This document shows, in pieces, positions 1 through 10,369 of a stretch of 64,000 nucleotides of DNA. The notes beneath the pieces were generated by a model that searched no databases, was not told the origin of the DNA, and was given only the letters and a program-made list of their open reading frames with translations. Each line of letters opens with the position of its first letter. Position 1 is the stretch's first letter. The stretch lies in assembly GCF_004118325.1 (NCBI RefSeq), contig NZ_RDFA01000001.1, positions 123,382-187,381 of the forward strand, written 5' to 3'. The position numbers and the translations under genes were made by a program. Source of the stretch: Halorientalis pallida (lineage in GTDB: Archaea; Halobacteriota; Halobacteria; Halobacteriales; Haloarculaceae).

Positions 1-492
1 TGCGCCGATCCGGGCACACGCCAGCATCGCCACCGGCAGTTCCGGGATCATCGGCATGTACATCGTCACCACGTCGTCCTCCTCGACGCCGAGGTCGCGG
101 AGCGCGGCCGCGAACTCCTGGACCTCGTCCAGCAGTTCCGAGTACGTGTACGTACGAGCCTCGTCGGTCGGTTCTCCGACCCACTCGATGGCGACCTCGT
201 CGCCGCGGCCGTCTTCGACGTGCCGGTCCAGACAGTTGTACGACGCGTTGAGTTTCCCGTCTACGAACCACTCGTAGAACGGGGCGTCGCCGTCGTCGAG
301 TACCTGATCGTACGGTTCCGCCCAGTCCAGCAGATCTGCGGCCCGCTCCCAGCAGTCGGGCCAGTTCTCCGCGAACTCCTCGTAGATGGATTCGTCGGTG
401 ACGTTCGCCTGTTCGACGAACGACTCGGGCGGCTCGAAACTCTCTCCCTCCGGTAACCGGGCTTCGAGTTCACCCTCGGATTCCTCGGACAT
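1..492 (-). CDS. acs: Acetyl-CoA synthetase (AMP-forming), paralogue 1, N-terminal part
   Basis: Activates acetate with ATP and CoA to acetyl-CoA in the cytoplasm. Only the first 164 codons lie in the window; the gene runs off the left edge in frame without a stop. The N-terminus (MSEESEGELEARLPEG...) continues into the typical acs N-domain: SFVEQANV, EFAENWPDCWERAADLL and LNASYNCLDRHV, then EFAAALRDLGVEE and YMPMIPELPVAMLACARIGA. These match the complete paralogue at 2682-4646 almost residue for residue. Start chosen at the ATG whose complement ends at 492, with a T/A-rich box near 522-530. The last 117 bases are nearly identical at DNA level to the other copy (see findings). Catalytic motifs lie outside the window. 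Confidence 0.93.
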   Translation of the reverse strand, partial: MSEESEGELEARLPEGESFEPPESFVEQANVTDESIYEEFAENWPDCWERAADLLDWAEPYDQVLDDGDAPFYEWFVDGKLNASYNCLDRHVEDGRGDEVAIEWVGEPTDEARTYTYSELLDEVQEFAAALRDLGVEEDDVVTMYMPMIPELPVAMLACARIGA

Positions 493-520
493 GGTCCATC
501 ATCATCATTCACGACATCGC

Positions 521-531
521 CCTAAAGAAAC
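521..531 (-). promoter_or_regulatory. TATA-like element of acs paralogue 1
   Basis: On the minus strand this reads tttctttagg, about 34 bases before the acs ATG. The 243-base gap 493-735 is richer in A/T than its surroundings and contains no open gene. It must hold the acs promoter and the end of the upstream regulator transcript. Confidence 0.5.
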
Positions 532-589
532 GGTTCTAATTATGCTAACCAGTGACGGACGCCCAACCGCCGATCCTTCGGTCGGGAAC

Positions 590-614
590 ACGAACGAGTT
601 GAATTCCCGTTCGT
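590..614. repeat. Inverted repeat upstream of acs paralogue 1
   Basis: Perfect 7-base arms acgaacg (590-596) and cgttcgt (608-614) with an 11-base spacer, about 100 bases upstream of the acs start. It could be a regulator site, for example for the Bat-type protein encoded next door, or chance; there is no U-tract to suggest a terminator. Confidence 0.35.
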
Positions 615-735
615 CGGAGGTGATAAACTACCAAACCGTTTTCGTGTTTACCGCGCGAAGAGACCTGAGGAGCAGGATTTCGGCAACGCCAACGTATCAC
701 TAAACAGTTAGCGACGGGGAGCCAGTCGGAGCGTC

Positions 736-2556
736 TCAGTCCTCGGCCCACGGCGACTCGGGGTCGCCCGGTCGCTGGTCGTCGGTGAAGAAGGCGGTCA
801 GGAGTTTCTGCTGGGCGCGCCGGAGGTGGTTGTGGAGCGTCGGCGAGGTGATCCCGATGGCGTCCGCCAGCTCCTCGGCGGTGCTGCCCCGGGGCCACTC
901 GAAGTAGCCGGCGTGGAAAGCGGCCTGCAGGACGGCCGACTGTTTTTCCGTGAGGGAGTCACGCAGCGACGCGCGGAACGCAGTCGGCGTCTCGGCCGGG
1001 CGGTCGCGCTCACGTTTGGTCACCAGTTCCGTGTCGGGGAAGGCATCGGTCACCGTCGCGACCAACTGGCGCACGTCGGTCTCGGCGGACACCTGGCCGA
1101 CGACACGCTCGGTCCCGGCCGTGGCGTCCATCTCCCCGACCGTCGCGCCGTGATCGACCAGCGTCGTCGCCACGTCCGGGCCCGACACCACCAGTTCGAG
1201 CAGCGACTCGTCGCCGTAGTCACGCACCAAGCGGGCGTCGTCGACGGCGGCGCGGTCGGTCGCCCACGAGAGGACCTGCTCCGCGCCGGCGCCCGACAGC
1301 GTCACGAAGTAGACCAGGGCCCCGTCCTCGCCCGGCACGACGCCGTCGAGCGTCAGGGTACAGTCGTGTTCGGCCGACAGGCCGGCGAAGAACGACCCCT
1401 GATCGCCGCTCTCGAAGGTGAGTTCGACGACGGTGTCGGCCAGCAGGAGTTTCCGCTGTTCGACGACGGTGATCGCCTGCCCGATACGGCGACCCAGATC
1501 CGACAACAGTGCCCGCTCGCGATCGGTCACTGGGGCCACCGTCCCGACGCCGAGGACGGAGTCGGTCGACTCGCCGTCGCCCACCGGGACGACCGCCGCC
1601 GCCCGGTAGCCGGTCGCGTCGGCGTGATCACGCCAGGCGCCGAACGCAGGGTCCGACTGCACGTCGTCGGTTGTCCGAACCTCGTCCGTCGACAACGCCG
1701 CTCCGACGGCGCCGTCCTCGGGCGACACTCCGTCCAGTTCGACCGCACCGGCACCAGCCTGTGCGGCGACGCCGACCGCGTCCCCGCGTTGCTGGCCGAT
1801 CCAGGCCACGGCGTAGGGTTCGCCGTCCACGAGGCGTTCACAGGTCCGGCGCTCGACCCCGCCCCGCGTCGAGGCGGTCGACAGCGCGTCGGCGGCGGCC
1901 CGAATTCGCTCGAAAGCGGCGTCGAATCGCGATCCGACGGTCGGCCCGTCGGCGGACGGCCCGTCGGCTCCCTCGACCAGCGAGGTCCGCTCGAACGCCG
2001 CCGCCACGTCGGCCCGGTCCAGGTCCGGCAGGAACCGCTCGACGCGCTCCAGACTCCCCCACCCGCCGACGGTCGCGACGACGTGAGGGTCGACTCCCTC
2101 CTCGGCGAGGAGTCGGCGCGCGAAGAACTGCCGGAGCGTCCGCGAAGAGACGGATCGGAACCGCTCGTCGCCGGTCCGGTCGGCCGCGCGCTCGCCCGTC
2201 TCGGCGACGAGCATCTGTACCCGCCGGGGCGACACCGGCACCAGTCGCTCCCCGTCGTCCACGTCGTTCGCGCGGGCGAACTGCCGGAGGTCGTGTTCCA
2301 CGTCCGGCGGGAGGTACGCCCGCCGGTCGGTCCCGCCGTCGTCGTCGGGCACCGCGACGAAGTAATGATCGGTGCCGTCGCGGTCGTAGTGCCCCACGTC
2401 GGCTGGCCGCACGCGGGCGATCTCCGCCGCCCGCAGGCCGACCTCGCCGACCAGCCTGACGACCAGCTCCGCGCGGAGCGTGTCGGTCGCGCGCCGGAGC
2501 CGACGGTACGACGCCGGCGTCACCGTCGTCCCGACGTCGGTGTCCACGGCACACAT
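736..2556 (-). CDS. Bat-family transcriptional regulator with degenerate tyrosine-recombinase N-domain
   Basis: About 606 residues. Residues 1-180 resemble the catalytic domain of tyrosine recombinases: VGLRAAEI holds the box-I Arg (R42), SSRTLRQFFARRLL the box-II Arg (R142), and GGWGS (W166) the His/Trp position. The nucleophile position is Phe175 (VERFLP) instead of Tyr, so it should not recombine DNA. A GAF-like domain follows (about 215-370), then a Bat-associated domain (about 390-540) and a C-terminal HTH_10 helix-turn-helix (SLTEKQSAVLQAAFHAGYFEWPR... EELADAIGITSPTLHNHLRR), as in the bacterio-opsin activator. Start at MCAVDTDVG; upstream in-frame codons are not family-like. It lies between two acs genes on the same strand, suggesting control of acetate activation (inference). 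An alternative is a global redox/light regulator. Confidence 0.82.
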   Translation of the reverse strand: MCAVDTDVGTTVTPASYRRLRRATDTLRAELVVRLVGEVGLRAAEIARVRPADVGHYDRDGTDHYFVAVPDDDGGTDRRAYLPPDVEHDLRQFARANDVDDGERLVPVSPRRVQMLVAETGERAADRTGDERFRSVSSRTLRQFFARRLLAEEGVDPHVVATVGGWGSLERVERFLPDLDRADVAAAFERTSLVEGADGPSADGPTVGSRFDAAFERIRAAADALSTASTRGGVERRTCERLVDGEPYAVAWIGQQRGDAVGVAAQAGAGAVELDGVSPEDGAVGAALSTDEVRTTDDVQSDPAFGAWRDHADATGYRAAAVVPVGDGESTDSVLGVGTVAPVTDRERALLSDLGRRIGQAITVVEQRKLLLADTVVELTFESGDQGSFFAGLSAEHDCTLTLDGVVPGEDGALVYFVTLSGAGAEQVLSWATDRAAVDDARLVRDYGDESLLELVVSGPDVATTLVDHGATVGEMDATAGTERVVGQVSAETDVRQLVATVTDAFPDTELVTKRERDRPAETPTAFRASLRDSLTEKQSAVLQAAFHAGYFEWPRGSTAEELADAIGITSPTLHNHLRRAQQKLLTAFFTDDQRPGDPESPWAED

Positions 2557-2681
2557 GTTTCGTCCATTTTCGGAAACGCGAAAGATCAATCTTGCGCCGC
2601 CGCCCGTCTCGACCGGGGTGAGAATATACAGCCGAGATTCGGGGAATAAATCGTTTCGGAGATCGTGGAAGATCCGAAACG

Positions 2682-4646
<1,965 letters not shown>

Positions 4647-4673
4647 CTGTCGCTCGGAACTACGGTCTAGCGC

Positions 4674-4682
4674 GAATAAACG
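4674..4682 (-). promoter_or_regulatory. TATA element of acs paralogue 2
   Basis: Minus-strand cgtttatt centred 31 bases before the acs ATG at 4646. The short divergent region also carries the plus-strand box for the gene at 4753. Confidence 0.65.
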
Positions 4683-4722
4683 TTGGCACTTCTGACCGCG
4701 AGTGAGCCGCAGCCGGGCCGTT

Positions 4723-4730
4723 CCTTATCT
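4723..4730 (+). promoter_or_regulatory. TATA element of the UDG-like gene
   Basis: ccttatct centred 27 bases upstream of the GTG at 4753. This spacing supports a leaderless transcript and that start codon. Confidence 0.6.
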
Positions 4731-4752
4731 TCCTGGCCCTCCTGAAACCGCT

Positions 4753-5373
4753 GTGGAGAACGTCACGGACCGCCCGTCGAACCCGTTCGGGATGACCTAC
4801 CCCTGTGAGCGGCCGGTCCCCGGCTACGGCGACGCCAACGCGCACTTCCACGTGATCGGCGACCACCCGAGCGTCCACGGCGGCGCGGACTCGGGCGTCC
4901 CCTTCACCGACTGCCCGGCCGCCGACCGCCTCCAGCGCGCGCTCGCAGCCGGTGGCCTGCTCGCGGCGACCGGCACGCCTCCCGAGGTCGCCGGCACCTT
5001 CTGCTCGTATCTGTACCCCTGTGCGGACGGCACGCCGACGGATGCGGACTACCCCCTGGTCGAGCCACAGTTCGACGCGGAGCTCCGGGCCATCACCGCC
5101 CACGTCCTCCTGCCCGTCGGCGGGCGCGCCATCCGTCACGTCCTCGAAACCTACACCGCTCACCCCGTGCCCGACGATGTCGTTGCGCTCCACGCGACGG
5201 AGCTACGTGGCGGCGGGTTCCTCGTCGTCCCCGTCGACGAGCCGGCCGCCTGGACGGACGACGAAGCCGAGGAACTGGTGGCGACGCTCCGGGAGATCCA
5301 CCGGACCGATTACCGCCGCGAGGCCGACCTCGGTCGGTTCATCGCGGGGGACGATTCCTACTTCGTGCGGTGA
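4753..5373 (+). CDS. Uracil-DNA glycosylase superfamily protein (haloarchaeal type)
   Basis: About 206 residues. The N-terminal segment VENVTDRPSNPFGM...PCERPVPGYGDANAHFHVIGDHPSVHGG is characteristic of haloarchaeal proteins annotated as uracil-DNA glycosylase family. GDHPSVHGG takes the place of the GEAPG-type active-site motif, and a second conserved segment is LLPVGGRAIRHVLE. The expected role is excision of uracil or related bases from DNA, or a derived nucleic-acid function. GTG at 4753 was chosen because a TATA element lies 27 bases upstream; a GTG at 4702 in the same frame would add 17 non-conserved residues. Its stop abuts the stop of the convergent symporter gene with no spacer. Confidence 0.62.
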   Translation: MENVTDRPSNPFGMTYPCERPVPGYGDANAHFHVIGDHPSVHGGADSGVPFTDCPAADRLQRALAAGGLLAATGTPPEVAGTFCSYLYPCADGTPTDADYPLVEPQFDAELRAITAHVLLPVGGRAIRHVLETYTAHPVPDDVVALHATELRGGGFLVVPVDEPAAWTDDEAEELVATLREIHRTDYRREADLGRFIAGDDSYFVR

Positions 5374-6771
5374 TCAGAACACCGACTCGGGCCGCCGGAG
5401 GACGACGACGGCGACACCGACGGCGAGCACGGCCCCGAGGAGTAGCCCGACGGCCGGGACCGACACGCCAAGCGTCGTCGTTACGCTGGACAGCCCAGTG
5501 AACGCGAGGAACACGGGGAGGACGACGGCGATGGCGTAGAGCCACGGCCGACCGAGTGTGCGCGCCAGTGGCCCGGCACCGGACTCGTACTCTTCCAGCG
5601 CGACCCGACCGAGGACCCAGCCGTCGAACAGGAGAAAGCCGAGCAGCCCGACGGTCAGCGCCAGGTTCGCCACGGTGTCGGCCAGCAGCGTGAACAGGTT
5701 CGGCGAGAGCGCGGCGACACCCCCGGTGACGAGAAAGAGCGTCCCGACCCCGGCGGTCGCCCGCGGGCGTGACACGTCCCACTCGTCGACGAGGTAGGCC
5801 ACGGGGACCTCGAACAGCGAGATGGCCGAGGACAGCGCCGCCAGCGTGACGACGCCGAAGAAGGTGACCCCGATCACCCGGCTGTACGGGAGGTCCGCGA
5901 AGGCACCGGCGAGGCTGATGAACAGCGCGCCGGGGCCGCCCTGTCCCGGCTGGACGCCAATCGAGAAGAGCACGGGGAAGATCACCAGGCCGGCGAGCAA
6001 CCCGACGAGGGTGTTGAGCCCGGCGATGATCGTCCCGTCGGCCGCCAGCGACCGATCCTCGTCGAGGTAGGAGGCGTAGGTGAGCATGACGCCGGCACCG
6101 ACCGAGAGGGTGAACAGTGCCTGCCCAGCGGCGGCCGCGGCCACGTCGAGGAAGTTCGCCTGCAGGTAGCCCCAGTCGATCGAGAGGTAGAAGCCGTACC
6201 CGCCGGCCGCGTTCGGGAGCGAACTCGCCCAGGCGGCGAGTCCGACCAGCAGGACGAGGATCCCGGGGACCATGATCGTGGTCGCCAGTTCGATGCCGCG
6301 GTCGACGCCGGCGTAGACGACCGCCGCAGTCAGCGACAGGAAGAGGACGTGGAAGGCGACCGCACCGAGGCCGTAGTCGATGGCCGCGAAGAACTGCTGT
6401 GGGGCCGCGAAGTACGCGCCCGTCGCGCTGCCCAGCAGGTACCGGAGGATCCAGCCGCCGACCACCGAGTAAAACGAGAGGACGACGACCGACGCCAGCA
6501 GTGCGATCCCGCCCATGGGACGCCAGTTCTTTCCGCCCAGTTTCGCGAACGCGCCGATGGGGTCGCTCCGGGCCCGGCGGCCGATCACGAACTCGCCGAG
6601 CAGGCCGGGGACGCCGACCAGCACGACGAAGAGGAGATACAACAGCAGGAAGGCCGCTCCGCCGTTCTCGGCGGTCAGCCAGGGGAATCGCCAGACGTTC
6701 CCGATACCGACGGCACTGCCCACGGCGGCGAGGATGAACCCGATCCGCGTCCGCCACGATGCTCTCGTCAT
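5374..6771 (-). CDS. Sodium-dependent transporter, NSS/SNF family (copy A)
   Basis: 465-residue membrane protein of the neurotransmitter:sodium symporter family, importing an amino acid or related amine with Na+. The first transmembrane segment has the family signature GSAVGIGNVWRFP (unwound Na+/substrate site), followed by EFVIGRRAR and about eleven hydrophobic helices. The length fits bacterial and archaeal NSS proteins. The start MTRASWRTRIGF was chosen because it aligns with the neighbouring paralogue; the in-frame upstream sequence is Arg/Pro-rich non-coding. No convincing TATA box lies in the 128-base gap to copy B, so it may be co-transcribed. The substrate cannot be told from sequence. 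Confidence 0.9.
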   Translation of the reverse strand: MTRASWRTRIGFILAAVGSAVGIGNVWRFPWLTAENGGAAFLLLYLLFVVLVGVPGLLGEFVIGRRARSDPIGAFAKLGGKNWRPMGGIALLASVVVLSFYSVVGGWILRYLLGSATGAYFAAPQQFFAAIDYGLGAVAFHVLFLSLTAAVVYAGVDRGIELATTIMVPGILVLLVGLAAWASSLPNAAGGYGFYLSIDWGYLQANFLDVAAAAAGQALFTLSVGAGVMLTYASYLDEDRSLAADGTIIAGLNTLVGLLAGLVIFPVLFSIGVQPGQGGPGALFISLAGAFADLPYSRVIGVTFFGVVTLAALSSAISLFEVPVAYLVDEWDVSRPRATAGVGTLFLVTGGVAALSPNLFTLLADTVANLALTVGLLGFLLFDGWVLGRVALEEYESGAGPLARTLGRPWLYAIAVVLPVFLAFTGLSSVTTTLGVSVPAVGLLLGAVLAVGVAVVVLRRPESVF

Positions 6772-6899
6772 CAGTCGGGCCTGTGACCGGACGGCGAAAA
6801 ACGTGTCGAGACGGCCGGAGCGGAGCGACGAAGGCAGATCCGTTGACAGGAGCGGTGACGGCGGGCACGTCCCGTCGGGGTCGATTCGGCCGGTCGTCG

Positions 6900-8237
6900 T
6901 CAGAACGGCGGGAGGAGGTACGCGCCACTGGGCGTCGTGAGTTCGTACACGCCGAGTGCAAGCGACAGGCCGACGCCGAGCAGGACGATGGTGCGGACCG
7001 TCCACAGCCAGGCCGTCGCGAGTGATTCGCCGCCGCGGGTCCCTTCACGGATCTCCGCGACCGCCTCGCCGGCGAGCACCCAGCCGACGAACACGACGAC
7101 GAGGAAGACGACCAGCGGGAGGAACAGGTTGACCGCGATGCCGTCGAACCAGCCCAGCCACGCCGTCTTCAGCGCCGAGGGGATGCCCAGCAGGAAGATG
7201 ACGGTCCCGGCGATGGTCGCCAGGCGCCTGCGCGCGTAGCCGTAGTTGTCCACCATGTACGAGACCAGCACCTCCAGCAGACTGATGGCGCTCGAGAGTG
7301 CGGCGATCAGCACGATGAGGAAGAAGACGAGACCGAGAATTCCGCCGACGGGCAGGTCGGCGAGCGCCGTCGGGATGGAGACGAACACCGCGCCCGGCCC
7401 CGCCGTCTCGGGACTGACGCCCTGTGCGAACAGCAGGGGGAAGACGACCAGCCCGGCGAGGACACCGATGCCGGTGTTGAAGCCCGCGATGGAGAGCCCG
7501 TCGACGCCGAGGTTCTCGTCCTCGCCGACGTAGGAGGCGTAGGTGATCATGACGCTGAACCCGAGCGACAGGGAGAACAGCGCCTGCCCCACCGCGGCCG
7601 GAAGGACGGACGTGAGGTTGGCCGTGATCGCGCCCGGCTCCGGCGTGAGGAAGTAGGCGTAGCCCTCCCCGGCACCCGGCAGCGTCGCGGCGTAGACGGC
7701 GATGCCGACGAGCAAGACCAGGACGGCCGGCACCATCACCGTCGTCGCGCGCTCGATGCCCTCCTCGACGCCGAAGGCGACGATGCCGACCGCGACGAGC
7801 ATGAACAGGCCGTGGGCCGCAAGCGCCGGGAGCCCCGCCGAAACCGTCCCGAAGTAGGTCGCCGGATCGCCGAAGTACGCACCGGAGAGGCTGCCGACGA
7901 TGTAGCGCATGACCCAGCCGCCGATGACGCTGTAGTACGACAGCACCCAGAAGCCGGTGAACACGCCGAGCGCACCGACGACCTTCCACGAGGGATGGCC
8001 CAGCTTCTCGAACGCGTCGATAGCGTTGAGCTGTGCCCGCCGCCCGATCACGAACTCGGACAGGATCGCGGGAATGCCGATGAACACGACTGCGACGAGA
8101 TACACGAACAGAAAGGCCGCACCACCGAACTCCGCGGTCTGGAAGGGGAACCGCCAGATGTTGCCCAGTCCGACCGCGCTCCCGACGGCTGCGAAGATGA
8201 ACCCGAGTCTCGTCCGCCAGGTTGCTCGTTCGACCAT
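6900..8237 (-). CDS. Sodium-dependent transporter, NSS/SNF family (copy B)
   Basis: 445-residue paralogue of the downstream gene with the same architecture: GSAVGLGNIWRFP in the first helix, EFVIGRRAQ, and about eleven membrane helices. It is predicted to be a Na+-coupled amino-acid or amine importer in the cytoplasmic membrane. The start MVERATWRTRLGF has the TATA-like element caatattttt 31 bases upstream. Copies A and B form a tandem pair on one strand. They may be separate transporters of different specificity or, less likely for this family, work together; nothing in the sequence decides this. Confidence 0.9.
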   Translation of the reverse strand: MVERATWRTRLGFIFAAVGSAVGLGNIWRFPFQTAEFGGAAFLFVYLVAVVFIGIPAILSEFVIGRRAQLNAIDAFEKLGHPSWKVVGALGVFTGFWVLSYYSVIGGWVMRYIVGSLSGAYFGDPATYFGTVSAGLPALAAHGLFMLVAVGIVAFGVEEGIERATTVMVPAVLVLLVGIAVYAATLPGAGEGYAYFLTPEPGAITANLTSVLPAAVGQALFSLSLGFSVMITYASYVGEDENLGVDGLSIAGFNTGIGVLAGLVVFPLLFAQGVSPETAGPGAVFVSIPTALADLPVGGILGLVFFLIVLIAALSSAISLLEVLVSYMVDNYGYARRRLATIAGTVIFLLGIPSALKTAWLGWFDGIAVNLFLPLVVFLVVVFVGWVLAGEAVAEIREGTRGGESLATAWLWTVRTIVLLGVGLSLALGVYELTTPSGAYLLPPF

Positions 8238-8262
8238 ACCGCGGTCGTTGCCAAGCGGCCGC

Positions 8263-8272
8263 AAAAATATTG
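8263..8272 (-). promoter_or_regulatory. TATA element of NSS transporter copy B
   Basis: Minus-strand caatattttt centred 31 bases before the ATG at 8237, in a short A/T-rich patch between the transporter and the unknown gene upstream. Confidence 0.65.
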
Positions 8273-8298
8273 CGAGAGCGATCCCGGATACCGACACT

Positions 8299-8763
8299 TC
8301 ATCGGGCTAACTCGAACACGTCGCCCTCGACGAATCCGATCAGTTTGTCGAGAAGTTCGTCGTACTCGGCGAAGTGTGCGACGGGCACGTCGGAGGCTGC
8401 GTCCATCTCGTCGATGGAGGCGGACGCGAACTGCGGTTCGAGATACGTCCGCCCGTCGCGCTCGACTCGGTTCGCCTCGGCGAAGATCCGACAGAGTTCC
8501 GGCGGGCGCGAGGGTTCGTCGTCGCGGAACCCGAAGTACTCCGGGATTGCCCCGGCCTCGGCCCCCGCGCCGATCGTCAGCCCGGCCCTCGTGAAGACGA
8601 AGGCGCTGGCGTCGCTCGCGGCGGCGAACGCGACCGACTGGTCGAACCGCTGTTCGAGACGCTGCGGGAGCGCGCGGCCGAGCGGACGCAGTAGCCCCGT
8701 CGATCCGTCCTCAGGCTTCCCCGTACACCGGGACCGCCGCGCCGCTGGTGACGCTCGTGGCAT
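8299..8763 (-). CDS. Unrecognised haloarchaeal protein, start uncertain
   Basis: Up to 154 residues; I do not recognise the family. From about residue 35 the protein looks real (LEQRFDQSVAFAAASDASAF, FTRAGLTIGAGAEAGAIPEY, DELLDKLIGFVEGDVFELA), with a hydrophobic, Ala-rich core and an acidic surface composition. The first 20-30 residues are Arg/Pro-rich and overlap the 3' end of the SDR gene by 53 bases, so they are probably not translated. No ATG, GTG or TTG lies between the SDR stop and the conserved part. The gene probably follows the SDR gene in one transcript, using either the overlapping ATG at 8763 or a rare start codon. Confidence 0.55.
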   Translation of the reverse strand: MPRASPAARRSRCTGKPEDGSTGLLRPLGRALPQRLEQRFDQSVAFAAASDASAFVFTRAGLTIGAGAEAGAIPEYFGFRDDEPSRPPELCRIFAEANRVERDGRTYLEPQFASASIDEMDAASDVPVAHFAEYDELLDKLIGFVEGDVFELAR

Positions 8764-9418
8764 CCGAACACAGCGCCAGCACGGTCCGGGCGATGTCGGC
8801 CGGGTCGACCCACGCGTCGTGGTCGGCGTCGGGCATCATTCCCCGGTTCATCGGCGTGTCGATGACGCTCGGCATCACCGCGTTCGCTCGCACTGTTCCG
8901 CGATTCTCCTCGGCAATGGTCTCGGTCAGCAGGCGGACGCCGGCCTTGCTGGCGCGGTAGACGCCGTCGCCCTCGCCGCCCTCCAGCGAGGACCGCGAGG
9001 AGACCGAGACGATGGCCCCCTCGCTGTTCTGGAGGTGGGGGAGAGCGTGTTTCGAGGCGAGGAACATCGTCTTCAGGTTCACGTCGAACAGGAAGTCGAA
9101 GTCCTCGGCGTCGGTCTCCTCGATGGGCGTACCGCCACGCCACGTGCCCGCGACGTTACAGAGGTAGTCGAGGCCGCCGTTCTCCTCGGCGACGGTCTCG
9201 ATGGTCTCGGCGACCTCGTCCTCGGCGCTGAAGTCGGCCTGATGGTGACAGACCGGATCGGGGTCGGTGAGGAAGTCCTCGCTGTCCGGGCCGATGATGT
9301 CGGCACCGCAGACGTCTGCACCGGCCTCGTGGAAGGCCTCGATCACTGCACTGCCGAGCGCACCCCCGGCGCCCGTCACCAGGGCGGTCTCGCCGCTGAA
9401 TTCGAACTCGACTGGCAT
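8711..9418 (-). CDS. Short-chain dehydrogenase/reductase (SDR family)
   Basis: 235-residue classical SDR oxidoreductase using NAD(P)H in the cytoplasm. TGAGGALG is the Rossmann dinucleotide motif, NVAG the stabilising motif, SVSSRSS holds the catalytic Ser, and YRASK is the YxxxK catalytic pair. The length is typical (about 250). The start MPVEFEFSGETALVTG has a minus-strand TATA-like gttttttgcc about 28 bases upstream, divergent from the glycerophosphodiesterase gene. Acidic residue D38 after the second strand weakly suggests NAD rather than NADP (inference). The substrate is unknown. Confidence 0.88.
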   Translation of the reverse strand: MPVEFEFSGETALVTGAGGALGSAVIEAFHEAGADVCGADIIGPDSEDFLTDPDPVCHHQADFSAEDEVAETIETVAEENGGLDYLCNVAGTWRGGTPIEETDAEDFDFLFDVNLKTMFLASKHALPHLQNSEGAIVSVSSRSSLEGGEGDGVYRASKAGVRLLTETIAEENRGTVRANAVMPSVIDTPMNRGMMPDADHDAWVDPADIARTVLALCSDATSVTSGAAVPVYGEA

Positions 9419-9543
9419 GTCACCTCGTACCGTCCCGACGGGCAAAAAACCACGAGTGACAGACGACTCTGCCGGTTCGGCGTCGGGCGGCGAGGTTTCT
9501 GTAAGGGGGAAAACTCTTTTCCGTGCCGGTCCGAACGGGGGTC

Positions 9544-10206
9544 GTGCGCTGTATTGCCCACAGGGGATTCGCCGAGACCTATCCGGAGAACACGATCACG
9601 GCCGTTCGGTCGGCGGCCGATCACACGGACGTGGTCGAGATCGACGTGCGCCGGTGTGGCTCGGGCGAACTCGTCGTGATCCACGACGAGACCATCGAGC
9701 GCGTGACCGACGGGCAGGGTCGCGTCGACGAGTCGTCCGCCGGTGAGCTGGCCGCACTCGACGTGCTCGACTCGGGCGAGGGCGTTCCGACGCTGCCATC
9801 GCTCCTCGACGCGACACCCGAGGGCGTCGAACTCGTCTTGGATCTCAAAGAGCGCGGCGTCGCGGCCGACGCGCTGGACACCGCCGACGACGCCGGGATC
9901 GACGTTCTCGTCTCGGCGTTCTCCGCCGAAATCCTCGAGGAAGCCAGCGACGCCGGCGCGGACCGGCTGGCCCTCCTCGCCGCCGAGGGCGACGAGCAGG
10001 GGATGCTCAACGTAGCCCGGAACCTCGGCTGTGAAGCGATCCATCCACACTGGCAACTCTGTGTCGACGAATTCGTCGACCGCGCTCACGAGGCTGGACT
10101 CGACGTCAACGCCTGGACAGTCCCGTCGCGCCACGACACCGAGGCCCTGTCCCAGGTCGGCGTCGACGGTGTCGTCGTCGACCGGCCCGCCGTCTGCGGG
10201 GACTGA
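9544..10206 (+). CDS. ugpQ: Glycerophosphodiester phosphodiesterase
   Basis: 220-residue GDPD TIM-barrel enzyme hydrolysing glycerophosphodiesters to glycerol-3-phosphate plus an alcohol. Signatures are IAHRGFAETYPENT (HRG...PENT) at the N-terminus, VEIDVR (metal-binding E/D), VIHDETIERVTDG (HD general acid pair), and a C-terminal NAWTVP. The GTG at 9544 is preferred: it puts HRG near the N-terminus as in the family and has a T-rich box (actctttt, 9513-9520) 27 bases upstream; a GTG at 9523 would add seven residues. It probably serves in lipid head-group turnover. Confidence 0.9.
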   Translation: MRCIAHRGFAETYPENTITAVRSAADHTDVVEIDVRRCGSGELVVIHDETIERVTDGQGRVDESSAGELAALDVLDSGEGVPTLPSLLDATPEGVELVLDLKERGVAADALDTADDAGIDVLVSAFSAEILEEASDAGADRLALLAAEGDEQGMLNVARNLGCEAIHPHWQLCVDEFVDRAHEAGLDVNAWTVPSRHDTEALSQVGVDGVVVDRPAVCGD

Positions 10207-10289
10207 TCGGGAGCCGACCGTCGGCGCGTCCGCCTACAGCGGGAGCTACCGGCGTGCAACGAAAGGAAGGGGTGGGGGATGGTGGGGGT

Positions 10290-10307
10290 GGCACAGAAAC
10301 CTGTGCC
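10290..10307. repeat. G-rich tract followed by perfect hairpin
   Basis: GGCACAG-AAAC-CTGTGCC, a perfect 7-base stem with a four-base loop, preceded by a G-rich purine tract (10265-10289). It lies in the 163-base gap between the convergent ends of the glycerophosphodiesterase and the 7-TM gene. It could act as a transcript end signal. A similar arrangement occurs at 17786-17803. Confidence 0.45.
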
Positions 10308-10369
10308 AGTGACTCCCTTTCGGGGCGGCACGGAAATAAATCCATCGGCTGTCGCTGCCGAAGAAACTT

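Noticed and set aside
826-2649. Long plus-strand open frame (607 codons) opposite the Bat-type gene
   Set aside because: Composition is Arg/Gly/His-rich, typical of the antisense of a GC-rich acidic gene, with no domain visible.
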